Positions 7,832 to 16,242 of a stretch of 38,604 nucleotides of DNA are shown piece after piece. Position 1 is the first letter of the stretch; every line of letters starts with the position of its first letter. Position numbers and translations under genes: made by a program. The notes under the pieces are model-generated. The model was not told where the DNA came from and did no database searches. It was given only the letters and a program-made list of their open reading frames with translations. Origin of the DNA: an uncultured Planctomycetaceae bacterium (GTDB taxonomy: Bacteria > Planctomycetota > Planctomycetia > Planctomycetales > Planctomycetaceae); NCBI GenBank assembly GCA_937916515.1, contig CALFSX010000134.1, positions 1 through 38,604 on the forward strand, in the 5' to 3' direction.

Positions 7832-8932
7832 ATTCGCATTACATTTGTCATTCCAACGCTCGATCAGTCTGGAGCGGAACGTCAGTTGTGCCTGCTGGCT
7901 ACGGAACTAGCCCAATCTGCGGATGTATCCGTCATCGCGTTGAATCGCGGAGGATTCTACGCCAGCCAACTGAAGGATGCGGGGATTTCAGTTCATGTAC
8001 TGGAAAAGCGATTCCGCTTCGACCCTCTTACATTTGTGCGACTGCGAAGCCTGCTTTGGAAAAGCCGCCCCCACATAATTCAGTCGTTTCTGTTTTCCGC
8101 AAACACTTACGTGCGGCTGCCCGGCGTTAGACCCGGCGGTTCCAAAGTGATAGTTTCTGAACGCTGCGTGGATTCATGGAAAAGCGGTTGGCAGCTATCA
8201 GCAGACCGCCGACTTGCGAAACGTATGGACGCGATGACGGCCAATTCGCACAGCGTCGCAGACTTCTACCGAACAAGAGTGGGTGTCCCAGACAATCTCA
8301 TCAACGTCATCAGCAACGGAATTCCGTTACGTTCGCAGCAACCGGCCCCCGCAACTGACCAAACACTTCGCAGCGAACTGGGAGTTTCCGACAACACCAA
8401 ACTGGTTGGATTTGTTGGACGACTTGCGGCTCAAAAGTGCCTGAAAGATCTGGTCTGGTCATTTCAGCTGCTGCATCAAGTTGTTGAAGACGTACGCCTT
8501 GTTTTTATCGGCGATGGCCCCGAACGAGACAACCTGGCTGAACTGCTGACAAGTTTTGGCTGCCGCAACAAAGCACACTTTCTGGGACACCGTGACGATG
8601 CACAGCAACTTATGCCACAGCTAAACGCGTTTTGCCTGCCGAGCTTATTCGAAGGCATGTCTAACAGCTTAATGGAAGCCATGGCATCCGGCGTTCCGGC
8701 AGTTGTCAGCGACATTCCAGCCAACCTGGAACTCATTCAACACGAACAGACCGGCTTGGTTTTTCCTCAGGGCAACGGGCCGGAAATCACAAAGTCGCTG
8801 AAGAAAATACTGGACGACGACGCCTTGGCAAAAAAACTGGCATCAGCGGCACTAAAACACATTCAGCAACAACACAGTGTTGAACTAATGATTCAGAAAC
8901 ACCTTGATCTGTACAATCGCCTGACATCCTGA
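7832..8932 (+). CDS. GT4-type glycosyltransferase
   Basis: A GT-B fold transferase of the GT4 group. The N-terminal strand reads ITFVIPTLDQSGAERQ, the usual acceptor-side start of this group. The C-terminal donor half has GFVGRLAAQK, FIGDGPER and the EX7E region LFEGMSNSLMEAMASG. The first normal start codon in frame is TTG at 7886, but it would delete the conserved VIPTLDxSGAERQ strand. Upstream in frame to the stop at 7808 there is no ATG, GTG or TTG, so I place the start at the ATT at 7832, which gives a typical N-terminus. A frameshift joining the ATG at 7789 (preceded by AGGAAG) is the alternative. Followed by asnB, it probably acts in surface polysaccharide or glycoconjugate synthesis. 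Confidence 0.88.
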   Translation: MRITFVIPTLDQSGAERQLCLLATELAQSADVSVIALNRGGFYASQLKDAGISVHVLEKRFRFDPLTFVRLRSLLWKSRPHIIQSFLFSANTYVRLPGVRPGGSKVIVSERCVDSWKSGWQLSADRRLAKRMDAMTANSHSVADFYRTRVGVPDNLINVISNGIPLRSQQPAPATDQTLRSELGVSDNTKLVGFVGRLAAQKCLKDLVWSFQLLHQVVEDVRLVFIGDGPERDNLAELLTSFGCRNKAHFLGHRDDAQQLMPQLNAFCLPSLFEGMSNSLMEAMASGVPAVVSDIPANLELIQHEQTGLVFPQGNGPEITKSLKKILDDDALAKKLASAALKHIQQQHSVELMIQKHLDLYNRLTS

Positions 8933-9059
8933 GAAGAGCAGGGCAGCTACAACGAAACTACCAACCAGGCGCGGTACACCGACATCCATGAAGCCGTTCC
9001 AAAGCTTCGAACTGATCCATCTGATTTTACGGGGCAACGTCCCATAAAAGGTTAATACA

Positions 9060-11000
9060 GTGTGCGGAATTGCTGGAGCAATTTGGTGGAAACAACATCA
9101 ACGGATCGACCGTGACGTTCTGCAACGAATGACGGACTCTATTCGACACCGTGGCCCCGACGCAGAAGGCCACTGGATCGTTGACCAGTCGTCCGATAGA
9201 CAGCCGGGAGTCGCTCTGGGGCATCGACGACTTTCCATCATTGATGTGGCAGGAAGTGCTCAACCGCTGGGGAACGAAGACGATTCCATTCAGATCATCT
9301 TCAACGGCGAAATCTACAACTATCGCGAACTGCGCGAACAACTTTTAAGTGCCGGTCACCAGTTCAAAACAGACGGCGACACAGAAGTTATCGTACACCT
9401 GTACGAACAGCACGGCCTGGACTTTGTCCAGCACATGCGGGGCATGTTTGCGTTGGCGATTTGGGATTCCAGGCTGCAGCAACTGGTGGTCGCTCGAGAC
9501 CGCACCGGGCAAAAACCGTTTTTCTATCGACTGGAAGACGGCCGCTTTTCGTTCGCCAGCGAACAGAAAGCTTTGTTGCAAATTCCTGGAATTCCACGAC
9601 AGCTTGATCGCAGCAGCGTATTAAAGTTCCTCACTCTTCAATACGTCCCCGCGCCACACTCAATGATGCAGGGCTTCAAGCGACTGCCTCCAGCAACGAT
9701 TGCCGTTTTAAAAAATGGCGAACTCAACACGCACAGGTACTGGACGGCCCCCTACGACCAGCCAGACTTCAATCGACGCACAATCGACGACTGGAAAGAT
9801 GAACTGCGCAGCGAACTCACGGAAGCCGTGCGATTGCGACTGCGCAGCGACGTACCGCTGGGAGCGTTCTTATCCGGAGGCATCGATTCAACAATCATCA
9901 CCGGCTTGATGCAACAACAATTAGACCGCCCCGTACAGACGTTCTCTATTGGGTTTCCGGTGAAGGCCTTCGACGAACGCCATTACGCTCGGCAGGCGTC
10001 GGAGATGCTGGGCACGGACCATCACGAAGCCATGGTTGAACCGGACGCCATTCGTATCCTGCCGGAACTGATTTGGCACTATGACGAACCGTTTGGCGAC
10101 AGCTCTGCCATCCCGACAATGTACCTGTCACGAATGACGCGGCAAAACGTAACAGTGGCGCTTACCGGAGATGCCGGTGACGAATTATTTTGCGGCTACG
10201 ATCGTTATCGAGGCGTCCGATTGATGCAACGCATGGCTTTTCTGCCACGTTGGGCGCGGCGGATGCTGGCGTCTGCGGCTGCCGTTTTGCCGACTTCCGT
10301 ACGACAGAAGTCGCTTCTGCGGCGAGGCAAACGGTTCATGGAAACGCTCGCCATGGATTCAGAAGAACGCTATCTCAACTGGATTACAATCTTCAACCGC
10401 CACTTACTTCAACAACTTGTCAGCGAAGACATGTTCGCCCTGACAAAGACTGAAGATCCGGCGGCCTGCATTTTTGATGCGTACCGAATGTTTCCCAAAC
10501 GAGACTTTGTAACTCGCACAACAGCCGTTGACGTAGAAACGTATCTTCCATGTGACCTGTTGACAAAAGTTGATATTGCCAGCATGCATGTGGGCCTGGA
10601 ATGCCGCAGCCCCATGCTGGATCACAAAGTCATTGAACTTGCCGCTCGCATGCCGCTTGAAGTCAAGCAGTCAATGCAGCAGGGCAAGATGGTTCTGACG
10701 GAAACCTTTCGAGACCTGATTCCGGCTGACATTCAAACACGAAAGAAAATGGGCTTCGGCGTTCCTATCGACCACTGGTTCCGCAACGAACTGAAGCCGC
10801 TACTGCATGATGTGTTGCTCTCACAACGTTGCCTTGATCGAGGCCTTTTGAATGCCAACGAAGTGCGACGCCTGGTGGAACAACATACGTCGTCAAAATT
10901 CGACCACGCGTATCGGCTGTGGAACCTGCTATGCCTGGAACTCTGGCAACGCATGTACCTCGACGAAGCCCCGCCACTGTCTGCCCCCACCACCATCTAA
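9060..11000 (+). CDS. asnB: Asparagine synthase (glutamine-hydrolysing), AsnB type
   Basis: 646 residues. The GTG start at 9060 puts the catalytic Cys at position 2 (MCGIAG), required for the N-terminal glutaminase. Other glutaminase motifs are RHRGPD, HRRLSIID and FNGEIYNY. The C-terminal synthetase domain has the PP-loop SGGIDST followed by the acidic ALTGDAGDELFCGYDRY segment. It uses glutamine and ATP to amidate aspartate; homologues beside glycosyltransferases often amidate sugars or envelope components instead, and that context applies here. An AAAGG ribosome-binding site precedes the start. It lies 127 bp after the glycosyltransferase on the same strand. Its stop codon falls inside a dispersed repeat (10995-11081). 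Confidence 0.93.
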   Translation: MCGIAGAIWWKQHQRIDRDVLQRMTDSIRHRGPDAEGHWIVDQSSDRQPGVALGHRRLSIIDVAGSAQPLGNEDDSIQIIFNGEIYNYRELREQLLSAGHQFKTDGDTEVIVHLYEQHGLDFVQHMRGMFALAIWDSRLQQLVVARDRTGQKPFFYRLEDGRFSFASEQKALLQIPGIPRQLDRSSVLKFLTLQYVPAPHSMMQGFKRLPPATIAVLKNGELNTHRYWTAPYDQPDFNRRTIDDWKDELRSELTEAVRLRLRSDVPLGAFLSGGIDSTIITGLMQQQLDRPVQTFSIGFPVKAFDERHYARQASEMLGTDHHEAMVEPDAIRILPELIWHYDEPFGDSSAIPTMYLSRMTRQNVTVALTGDAGDELFCGYDRYRGVRLMQRMAFLPRWARRMLASAAAVLPTSVRQKSLLRRGKRFMETLAMDSEERYLNWITIFNRHLLQQLVSEDMFALTKTEDPAACIFDAYRMFPKRDFVTRTTAVDVETYLPCDLLTKVDIASMHVGLECRSPMLDHKVIELAARMPLEVKQSMQQGKMVLTETFRDLIPADIQTRKKMGFGVPIDHWFRNELKPLLHDVLLSQRCLDRGLLNANEVRRLVEQHTSSKFDHAYRLWNLLCLELWQRMYLDEAPPLSAPTTI

Positions 11001-11081
11001 CAAGGGCTTCGTCCTTGTCCCAGTGGCGTGGGATGCGAGAAGACGTGGGGAGATTGAACGCCAAGCCGCTCCGTTGTCGCT
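10995..11081 (+). repeat. Dispersed repeat, copy 1 (87 bp)
   Basis: It begins ATCTAACAAGGGCT with a small hairpin (ACAAGG/CCTTGT), contains CCCAGTGGCGT, and ends CGCTCCGTTGTCGCT. The same start, middle and end recur at 26547-26634 with a more variable interior. The TAA near its left end serves as the asnB stop codon. Confidence 0.75.
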
Positions 11082-11161
11082 GGGCGAACACGACTTAACG
11101 TGAACCACGCCCGATCAGGAAAATAAACAAAACGCACTCGAACGTCGCAAACATCCATCAC

Positions 11162-11187
11162 CATGCTTTGCAACAACGCAAAGCATG
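11162..11187. terminator. Strong hairpin between convergent genes
   Basis: Perfect 10-bp arms CATGCTTTGC (11162-11171) and GCAAAGCATG (11178-11187) with the 6-nt loop AACAAC. It starts 7 bp after the stop codon of the minus-strand membrane protein gene and lies downstream of asnB on the plus strand, so it may serve both. There is no strong T-run on either side. Confidence 0.6.
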
Positions 11188-11194
11188 TAACAAA

Positions 11195-12433
11195 TCAGCG
11201 TTGACTCTGGTCACGGCCTTCGAAGCGTGATGAGTTATATCGCCCTGGTTGATTCACCACGATGGCATCAAATTTCGGATCATCCAATTTTCCGTTCTTC
11301 GTTTCACCAGCAAACGTCAGGCGACAAACAACGGTTGGTTTCACCCAAATGGCCTGACGTTCTGATGGAATAGCAGGAGTACGGCGGACTTCTTTGTAAA
11401 GCCGAACCGCAATAATACGAAACTTGTCGCGTGGCAGATCATTCACGTCGAGCTCCGCGACGTGCTGTTCCGTTCCCAGAATGTTTGATGCAAACAAAAG
11501 TTTGGTTGGCACGTTCCTGTCATCAACAACCACGCCATAGATAAAGCATTCGAGCTCCTTCCGCTTGGCCGCCGCTTTCAACTTTGCCAGTTCTTCAGTG
11601 TCGAGACCTTCCAGTTGGTCTTCCATATTGCCGAGTTCGTTCAGGGCGTCTTCCATGCTCTTGGGGCCGCCGTCTTCAAGATCACCACTGGCTCCGGCTT
11701 CGCTCACCTGGCTTTGAAGATCGCCCAGAGCCTCGTCCATCGACTCGCTGTCGTCCGCTCCTGCTCGAGCAGCTCCGGCGACGGCTCCAACAACGCTCAA
11801 TGGCTTCAGTTCAGGCGATTTGTGAGTTCGAAACGGAGCGGAATAGTCGATGCCTCCGATGACCGTCACTGCCGTAATCACCGCGATACCGCCCCACACA
11901 AATGCCCAAATCCGTTTGCAGGTGTGAGGCAACGCGGAAATTGTAGGCTGCCAAATATTAAACCACGAGAGCAGAACGTCGTTAAAGTTAACTCGCCGAT
12001 CACTCTTCATGGCGAACTTCGCCGAAATCGCGTGTGCAATGAACATGCTGACAAATCCAAGCGACAGCTGCAGCAATGCAACCGTGCCGCGAATTTCCTC
12101 ATCGTCTGGATAACTTGCGCGTACAAAAACGCTGAAGCCGGCAATCGCGACAATCCCACCCAGTAAGCCCCAAAACCAGGCTGGAATGGATTCAAGAGCC
12201 GTGCGACTGTCATCCTCTTCTTCCTGAGGCAGGTCGGGAAGATTATCCGCCCACGAAGTACCGTCTTCCGCAGACTTATCAACGACCGGATAGAAGCCAC
12301 AATCAGGGCACCAGGACATCTGCCCCCACGATTTTGTTGTATGACAACGAGGACACGTTTCCCCTGGCGTTTTAGCCGTGGTTTCTGCGGTCGTCTGTGT
12401 TTCTACTTCGGCAATAGACATTGCGATACCCAT
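11195..12433 (-). CDS. Zinc-ribbon membrane protein of unknown function
   Basis: 412 residues. The N-terminus carries CPRC (27-30) and CPDC (42-45), a probable zinc ribbon on the cytoplasmic side. An acidic linker follows, then three predicted membrane helices (about 84-104, 116-136 and 175-195). After that comes a long acidic, probably helical section (about 230-300) and a C-terminal domain with no family I recognise (residues 300-412). The layout suggests a membrane-anchored structural or regulatory protein. An alternative ATG at 12421 would remove four residues. It is divergent from the HNH gene across a 255-bp gap and is followed by a strong hairpin. Confidence 0.8.
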   Translation of the reverse strand: MGIAMSIAEVETQTTAETTAKTPGETCPRCHTTKSWGQMSWCPDCGFYPVVDKSAEDGTSWADNLPDLPQEEEDDSRTALESIPAWFWGLLGGIVAIAGFSVFVRASYPDDEEIRGTVALLQLSLGFVSMFIAHAISAKFAMKSDRRVNFNDVLLSWFNIWQPTISALPHTCKRIWAFVWGGIAVITAVTVIGGIDYSAPFRTHKSPELKPLSVVGAVAGAARAGADDSESMDEALGDLQSQVSEAGASGDLEDGGPKSMEDALNELGNMEDQLEGLDTEELAKLKAAAKRKELECFIYGVVVDDRNVPTKLLFASNILGTEQHVAELDVNDLPRDKFRIIAVRLYKEVRRTPAIPSERQAIWVKPTVVCRLTFAGETKNGKLDDPKFDAIVVNQPGRYNSSRFEGRDQSQR

Positions 12434-12688
12434 TTATCTGCGTATTCAGCCCGGTGCGGGCGCAAAATCACGTTTGGCAATCCGGATCAACGAACTGGTT
12501 GTTTACGGGAAACATAGGTTGTCGTATTGCAGCCGCAATGAAGTTTCGAAGGTTTTCTATTGAAGCGGGCTCCGCTGCAATTCCTATAACACTTACAAAC
12601 GCAGCAGAACCAACGATTGGCTTGTCGTGTCAGCACGTCAGCCTGAAAATCACCTGAACAATCGTATCCGTAGAGGAAACCTGCCCGT

Positions 12689-13006
12689 ATGAAATCTGCG
12701 GCTGACGACGACTATCCATATGAATGCCCGTTGTGCACACGCAAAGTACCACGCACTTCGGCCCATCACCTCAAACCCAAAAGCCGCGGTGGAAGTGAGA
12801 CGCTGAATATCTGCCTGGACTGCCATGGCATGATCCACGCCCTGTTTCCAAACAAGCAACTGGAACGTCAGCTAAGCTCCGTGGAAGAACTGAAATCGCA
12901 CCCGGAATTCGCCAGATACTTAACCTGGATCGCTCGCAGAAACCCAGAACGACGCTATCGAGCAACTCGATCAAAAAAGACTCGAAGACGCGGTCGATCC
13001 GGGTGA
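12689..13006 (+). CDS. Small HNH-endonuclease-family protein
   Basis: 105 residues. CPLC (about 13-16) with a later CLDCH gives four zinc-binding Cys. The HNH core is SAHHLKPKSRGGSETLNI, with the final His in CHGMIH. The C-terminal 20 residues are strongly basic. The start at 12689 has a good AGAGGAAA ribosome-binding site. Stand-alone HNH proteins of this size are common and their roles are mostly unknown; there is no phage or restriction context here. It converges with the MFS gene. Confidence 0.85.
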   Translation: MKSAADDDYPYECPLCTRKVPRTSAHHLKPKSRGGSETLNICLDCHGMIHALFPNKQLERQLSSVEELKSHPEFARYLTWIARRNPERRYRATRSKKTRRRGRSG

Positions 13007-13079
13007 CCGGACGGAAGCAGCTCGCACGCAACACATACAGGACATTCAGCAACTTCGTTCGCTCAACCTCGACCGTACT

Positions 13080-14480
13080 TTAAACAACCGTGTTTCGTTT
13101 GGGTGGAGCCGCCGACAAAACGGCAATTCCAGCGGCAGTGGGCAACGTCAAAAACAACATCAATACAGCTCGATAGTTCCCCGTGTAATCCGCAGACAAC
13201 GCCACTGGCACGGGGCCGAACGCCGCAGCAAGCACCATAATCGACATAGAAACTCCCTGGATCGATCCCTGAAACCGCCGCCCAAAATAATTAATCCACA
13301 CCATGCTGCCCGCACTGCGAATAATGCCGCCATGCAGACCCAACAAAGCTGAATAAACAAACGCCCACCGGGGAGATGGCAGAAACAGCAACAACAGCAA
13401 CGCCATGATCTCAAACAGCATCGAAAACGCCAGCACGTATCGGGCTTCCATACGATCAATCAGATAGCCAGCCAACAGCGTGGAGAACGTAGCAGCACAC
13501 GCCTGCACTCCCAGACACGTCAAAGCGGTTTCACGACTGACGCCGGATTCTGCAAGTATCGAAACCTGATGAAAAATCAAACCGGTGCCAACCAATGAAA
13601 CAGTGGCCACAACACTGGCAACCTTCCAAAACGCAGAACACCGTAACGCCTCGCTCACCGTAAACGAATTTTCCAGCTCAGCCAATTCCAATTCGGCTTT
13701 CAGCTGCTTGCCGGTTGGCTGAACTGCAGATGACTCAACTCCGGGTAACTCATCCTCAGGTAACTCACGGTCTTCCAGATCTGCGAACTTCCAGTCGGGC
13801 AAAAGCCCCAGCGGTTCAGGGCGATCGCGAAGAAGGAAAATTGCAGGCAGCACCAGACAAACGCTAACGGTTGCTCCTAAAATCATCCAGGTGTCTCGCC
13901 AACCGTAAGCGTCGATCAACAGGTTATTCACCTGAGGCACAACGAATACCGACAACGTGCCTCCCACCGCACAAATCCCAGCAGCTCGGCCTCGAAATAC
14001 ATGAAACCACTCGCCAATGATCCAGTTCGCAATTAACGTCAACGAACCTTGCCCCAAACAGCGAATCATTGTGAAGCCGACGTACAAACCAACAGCTCCC
14101 GTTAGTTGCGACATCCACGCACACGCGGCACTCAGCCCCAACGCCACAATCGGCAGTACAATGCGTGCCCCAATGCGATCGACCAGTCGCCCAACAAACG
14201 GCAGAGCACAACCGCCAATCAAAGTGGCAACCATGTACGCAAGGGAATAGTTCGTGCGTTGAATCTTTAGATCCGAAAGCATTGGATCCACAAACGCAGC
14301 CACAGAAAACGACTGGCCTGGAGCCGACATAAACGTTGTGGCGGCGGCAATTCCCAGCATAATCCATCCAGGATGTCGTCGCCAAACACGTTGCGTGACA
14401 ACTGGTTCCTGTGAAGTCGCCTGGAATTGAGGTGTCTGAAGAGACACGTGCGTCGTTTCAAAAAAAGAGCAGAAGCTCAC
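13080..14480 (-). CDS. Major facilitator superfamily transporter
   Basis: 466 residues with about 12 hydrophobic segments and a charged central loop (about 235-270). The MFS loop 2-3 signature appears as VGRLVDRIGARIV, and its counterpart in the second half as AGYLIDRMEARYV. The pattern resembles the oxalate/formate and monocarboxylate transporter groups, but the substrate is not predictable. The start is a GTG at 14480; a later GTG at 14447 is possible since the first helix begins only near residue 40. It stands alone, 148 bp downstream of the beta-propeller gene on the same strand and convergent with the HNH gene. Confidence 0.88.
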   Translation of the reverse strand: MSFCSFFETTHVSLQTPQFQATSQEPVVTQRVWRRHPGWIMLGIAAATTFMSAPGQSFSVAAFVDPMLSDLKIQRTNYSLAYMVATLIGGCALPFVGRLVDRIGARIVLPIVALGLSAACAWMSQLTGAVGLYVGFTMIRCLGQGSLTLIANWIIGEWFHVFRGRAAGICAVGGTLSVFVVPQVNNLLIDAYGWRDTWMILGATVSVCLVLPAIFLLRDRPEPLGLLPDWKFADLEDRELPEDELPGVESSAVQPTGKQLKAELELAELENSFTVSEALRCSAFWKVASVVATVSLVGTGLIFHQVSILAESGVSRETALTCLGVQACAATFSTLLAGYLIDRMEARYVLAFSMLFEIMALLLLLFLPSPRWAFVYSALLGLHGGIIRSAGSMVWINYFGRRFQGSIQGVSMSIMVLAAAFGPVPVALSADYTGNYRAVLMLFLTLPTAAGIAVLSAAPPKRNTVV

Positions 14481-14628
14481 AGTGTCGACACTTCACGACG
14501 CTGGTCAATCGCCGTTCTGGAGATCAACAGATAACTCCTGAAAGCGAGAGCCCGTTTTTATCGCATCAAGGCTCGGCACATTGTTGTTCCAGCCACCATT
14601 CCGCCTCAGAACCGGGCAACACACGCTC

Positions 14629-16242
14629 CTATTTCGGAATCCTGTTCAGTGTGTAGTAAGCATGAGCGTGCAACAGCGGCTCACCATCAGCGCTGCGAAT
14701 TCCTTTGGCGATCAATTCGTGAACAAACATTTCTCGACGTCCTTCAATGGCCAGCGAAACCGTCAATCCGTCATCGGAAACACGATCAGTTTTTACCGCA
14801 AGGTCCTGCGTCTGAATTTCATCGCTGCCGTAGGTGGAATGATATAGATACGTGTAACTGGACATCGCATACGATTCGCTGCTGTTGGCAGTTGCGACAT
14901 CGACGGGTTTCGTAAACACCAGGTCAAACCCCGTCGCCGTCGCTTTCATCTCTTTGATCTCAAATGGAACTTTCCCCGTCCACACCAACCGCTGTAAACC
15001 ATACGACGCGGAGCCAAGACTGCTCCAGCCACGATTGGTCAGCCCGACAAACACGCTGCCATCGGTACCTTGTGCCAGCCTTAGCACGGCCGAAGCCAGG
15101 CCCGATCGAAATGGAAAACAGGCCCCTTGATACTGACCATCAACCAGCTCCAGAAAGACGCGATTGATAGACGCCTGAGTGAACTCGCCAATAAACAACT
15201 GACCGGCAAAGGGGCCAAATTGCCCGTCGCTTTCGTCCAGCATAATATCGGTGGCTGACTGCCCCATTTTCTTGTAGGGAAACCAAACGGCGGGCGGCTT
15301 CAACTGCTGAAACTGCTTCACTGCCTGAGGAACCGGCACACCATTCGGAACTTCCGTGATACCTCGAATTGGAGAACCGGGCAGATTCATCGACGCCAGT
15401 GCTTCTGCGTGATGAAAGAACACTCCTTCCCGCATGTGGTGCAGGCTGTTGGTCGCGACCCAGTTTCCCTGCTGATCTGTATAGAACATGTCTCCAGCCG
15501 CGTTACTGCCGATGCCACTGGGAGACCGCATTCCAGCACAAACAGGAATCATGGTCCCATCGGGAGTGATCTTCATCCCCCAACCGCGCCAGCGTGCCTG
15601 ACGAACGTTCAGTGTCGGATTCAAAATCGTCCGCGCCTGCATGTCGCCTTTCAGGCCCATGCCAATATTCAGCGTAACCCACAGATTTCCATCTTTGTCA
15701 AGCTTCGGGCCGTACGCGTATTCGTGATAGTTGCCCGTGACTCCCCAACCTTTGGCGACCGTCAGATACTCATCGGCAACTTCGTCGCCATTTGTATCGC
15801 GCAGCTGAGTTAATTCCGTGCGTTGAGTGGTGTATAGAGAATCGCCCAGCTTCAGCAGCCCCAACGGTTCATGCAGAGCAGACGCGAATTGTTTGTAGCT
15901 GACTTTCGACGGAGGATCGTCATAGACGCCATCAAGTATCCAGACTTCTCCCTTGCGAATCGAAACAGCGATGCGTTTGTCATCCAGAATTGTCAGCCCA
16001 CTCACTTCCAACGCCAGGCCATCGGGAGCCGGCTTCCAATTCGCAGACCTGGAATCTGCGGTTGCCTTCGACGTCGCTACAGAAATAATGCGGTAATAGT
16101 CTTCTTCAGTGCCATCAGCCAGACCACGTGACGCACAAGACACGGCAGCGCAGATCGCAAGCACAACCGCCGCAACACGGAGCCACCCACCGCACACAAA
16201 AAGTCGAAAAGACAAACAAAAATCATTGACTGCCGCTACCAT
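14629..16242 (-). CDS. Exported beta-propeller protein (sorbosone/glucose dehydrogenase-like)
   Basis: 537 residues from the ATG at 16242, which overlaps the end of the cytochrome gene by 7 bases and so suggests translational coupling. A signal peptide is evident (Arg, then a hydrophobic stretch around VVLAICAAV, processed near GLAD). The body has propeller-type repeats: GLTILDDKRIAVSIRKGEVWIL, LDKDGNLWVTLN, MKITPDGTMIPVCAGMRSPSGIG, LFIGEFTQ and TDGSVFVGLTNRGW. This resembles planctomycete propeller proteins related to PQQ-dependent sugar dehydrogenases. The last ~100 residues form an Ig-like domain ending before HAHAYYTLN. It is probably periplasmic and a partner of the adjacent cytochrome. 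Confidence 0.82.
   Translation of the reverse strand: MVAAVNDFCLSFRLFVCGGWLRVAAVVLAICAAVSCASRGLADGTEEDYYRIISVATSKATADSRSANWKPAPDGLALEVSGLTILDDKRIAVSIRKGEVWILDGVYDDPPSKVSYKQFASALHEPLGLLKLGDSLYTTQRTELTQLRDTNGDEVADEYLTVAKGWGVTGNYHEYAYGPKLDKDGNLWVTLNIGMGLKGDMQARTILNPTLNVRQARWRGWGMKITPDGTMIPVCAGMRSPSGIGSNAAGDMFYTDQQGNWVATNSLHHMREGVFFHHAEALASMNLPGSPIRGITEVPNGVPVPQAVKQFQQLKPPAVWFPYKKMGQSATDIMLDESDGQFGPFAGQLFIGEFTQASINRVFLELVDGQYQGACFPFRSGLASAVLRLAQGTDGSVFVGLTNRGWSSLGSASYGLQRLVWTGKVPFEIKEMKATATGFDLVFTKPVDVATANSSESYAMSSYTYLYHSTYGSDEIQTQDLAVKTDRVSDDGLTVSLAIEGRREMFVHELIAKGIRSADGEPLLHAHAYYTLNRIPK

Noticed and set aside
12689-13006. Part of a restriction or phage defence system
   Set aside because: The HNH protein stands alone between a membrane protein and a transporter; no methylase, helicase or phage gene is near.
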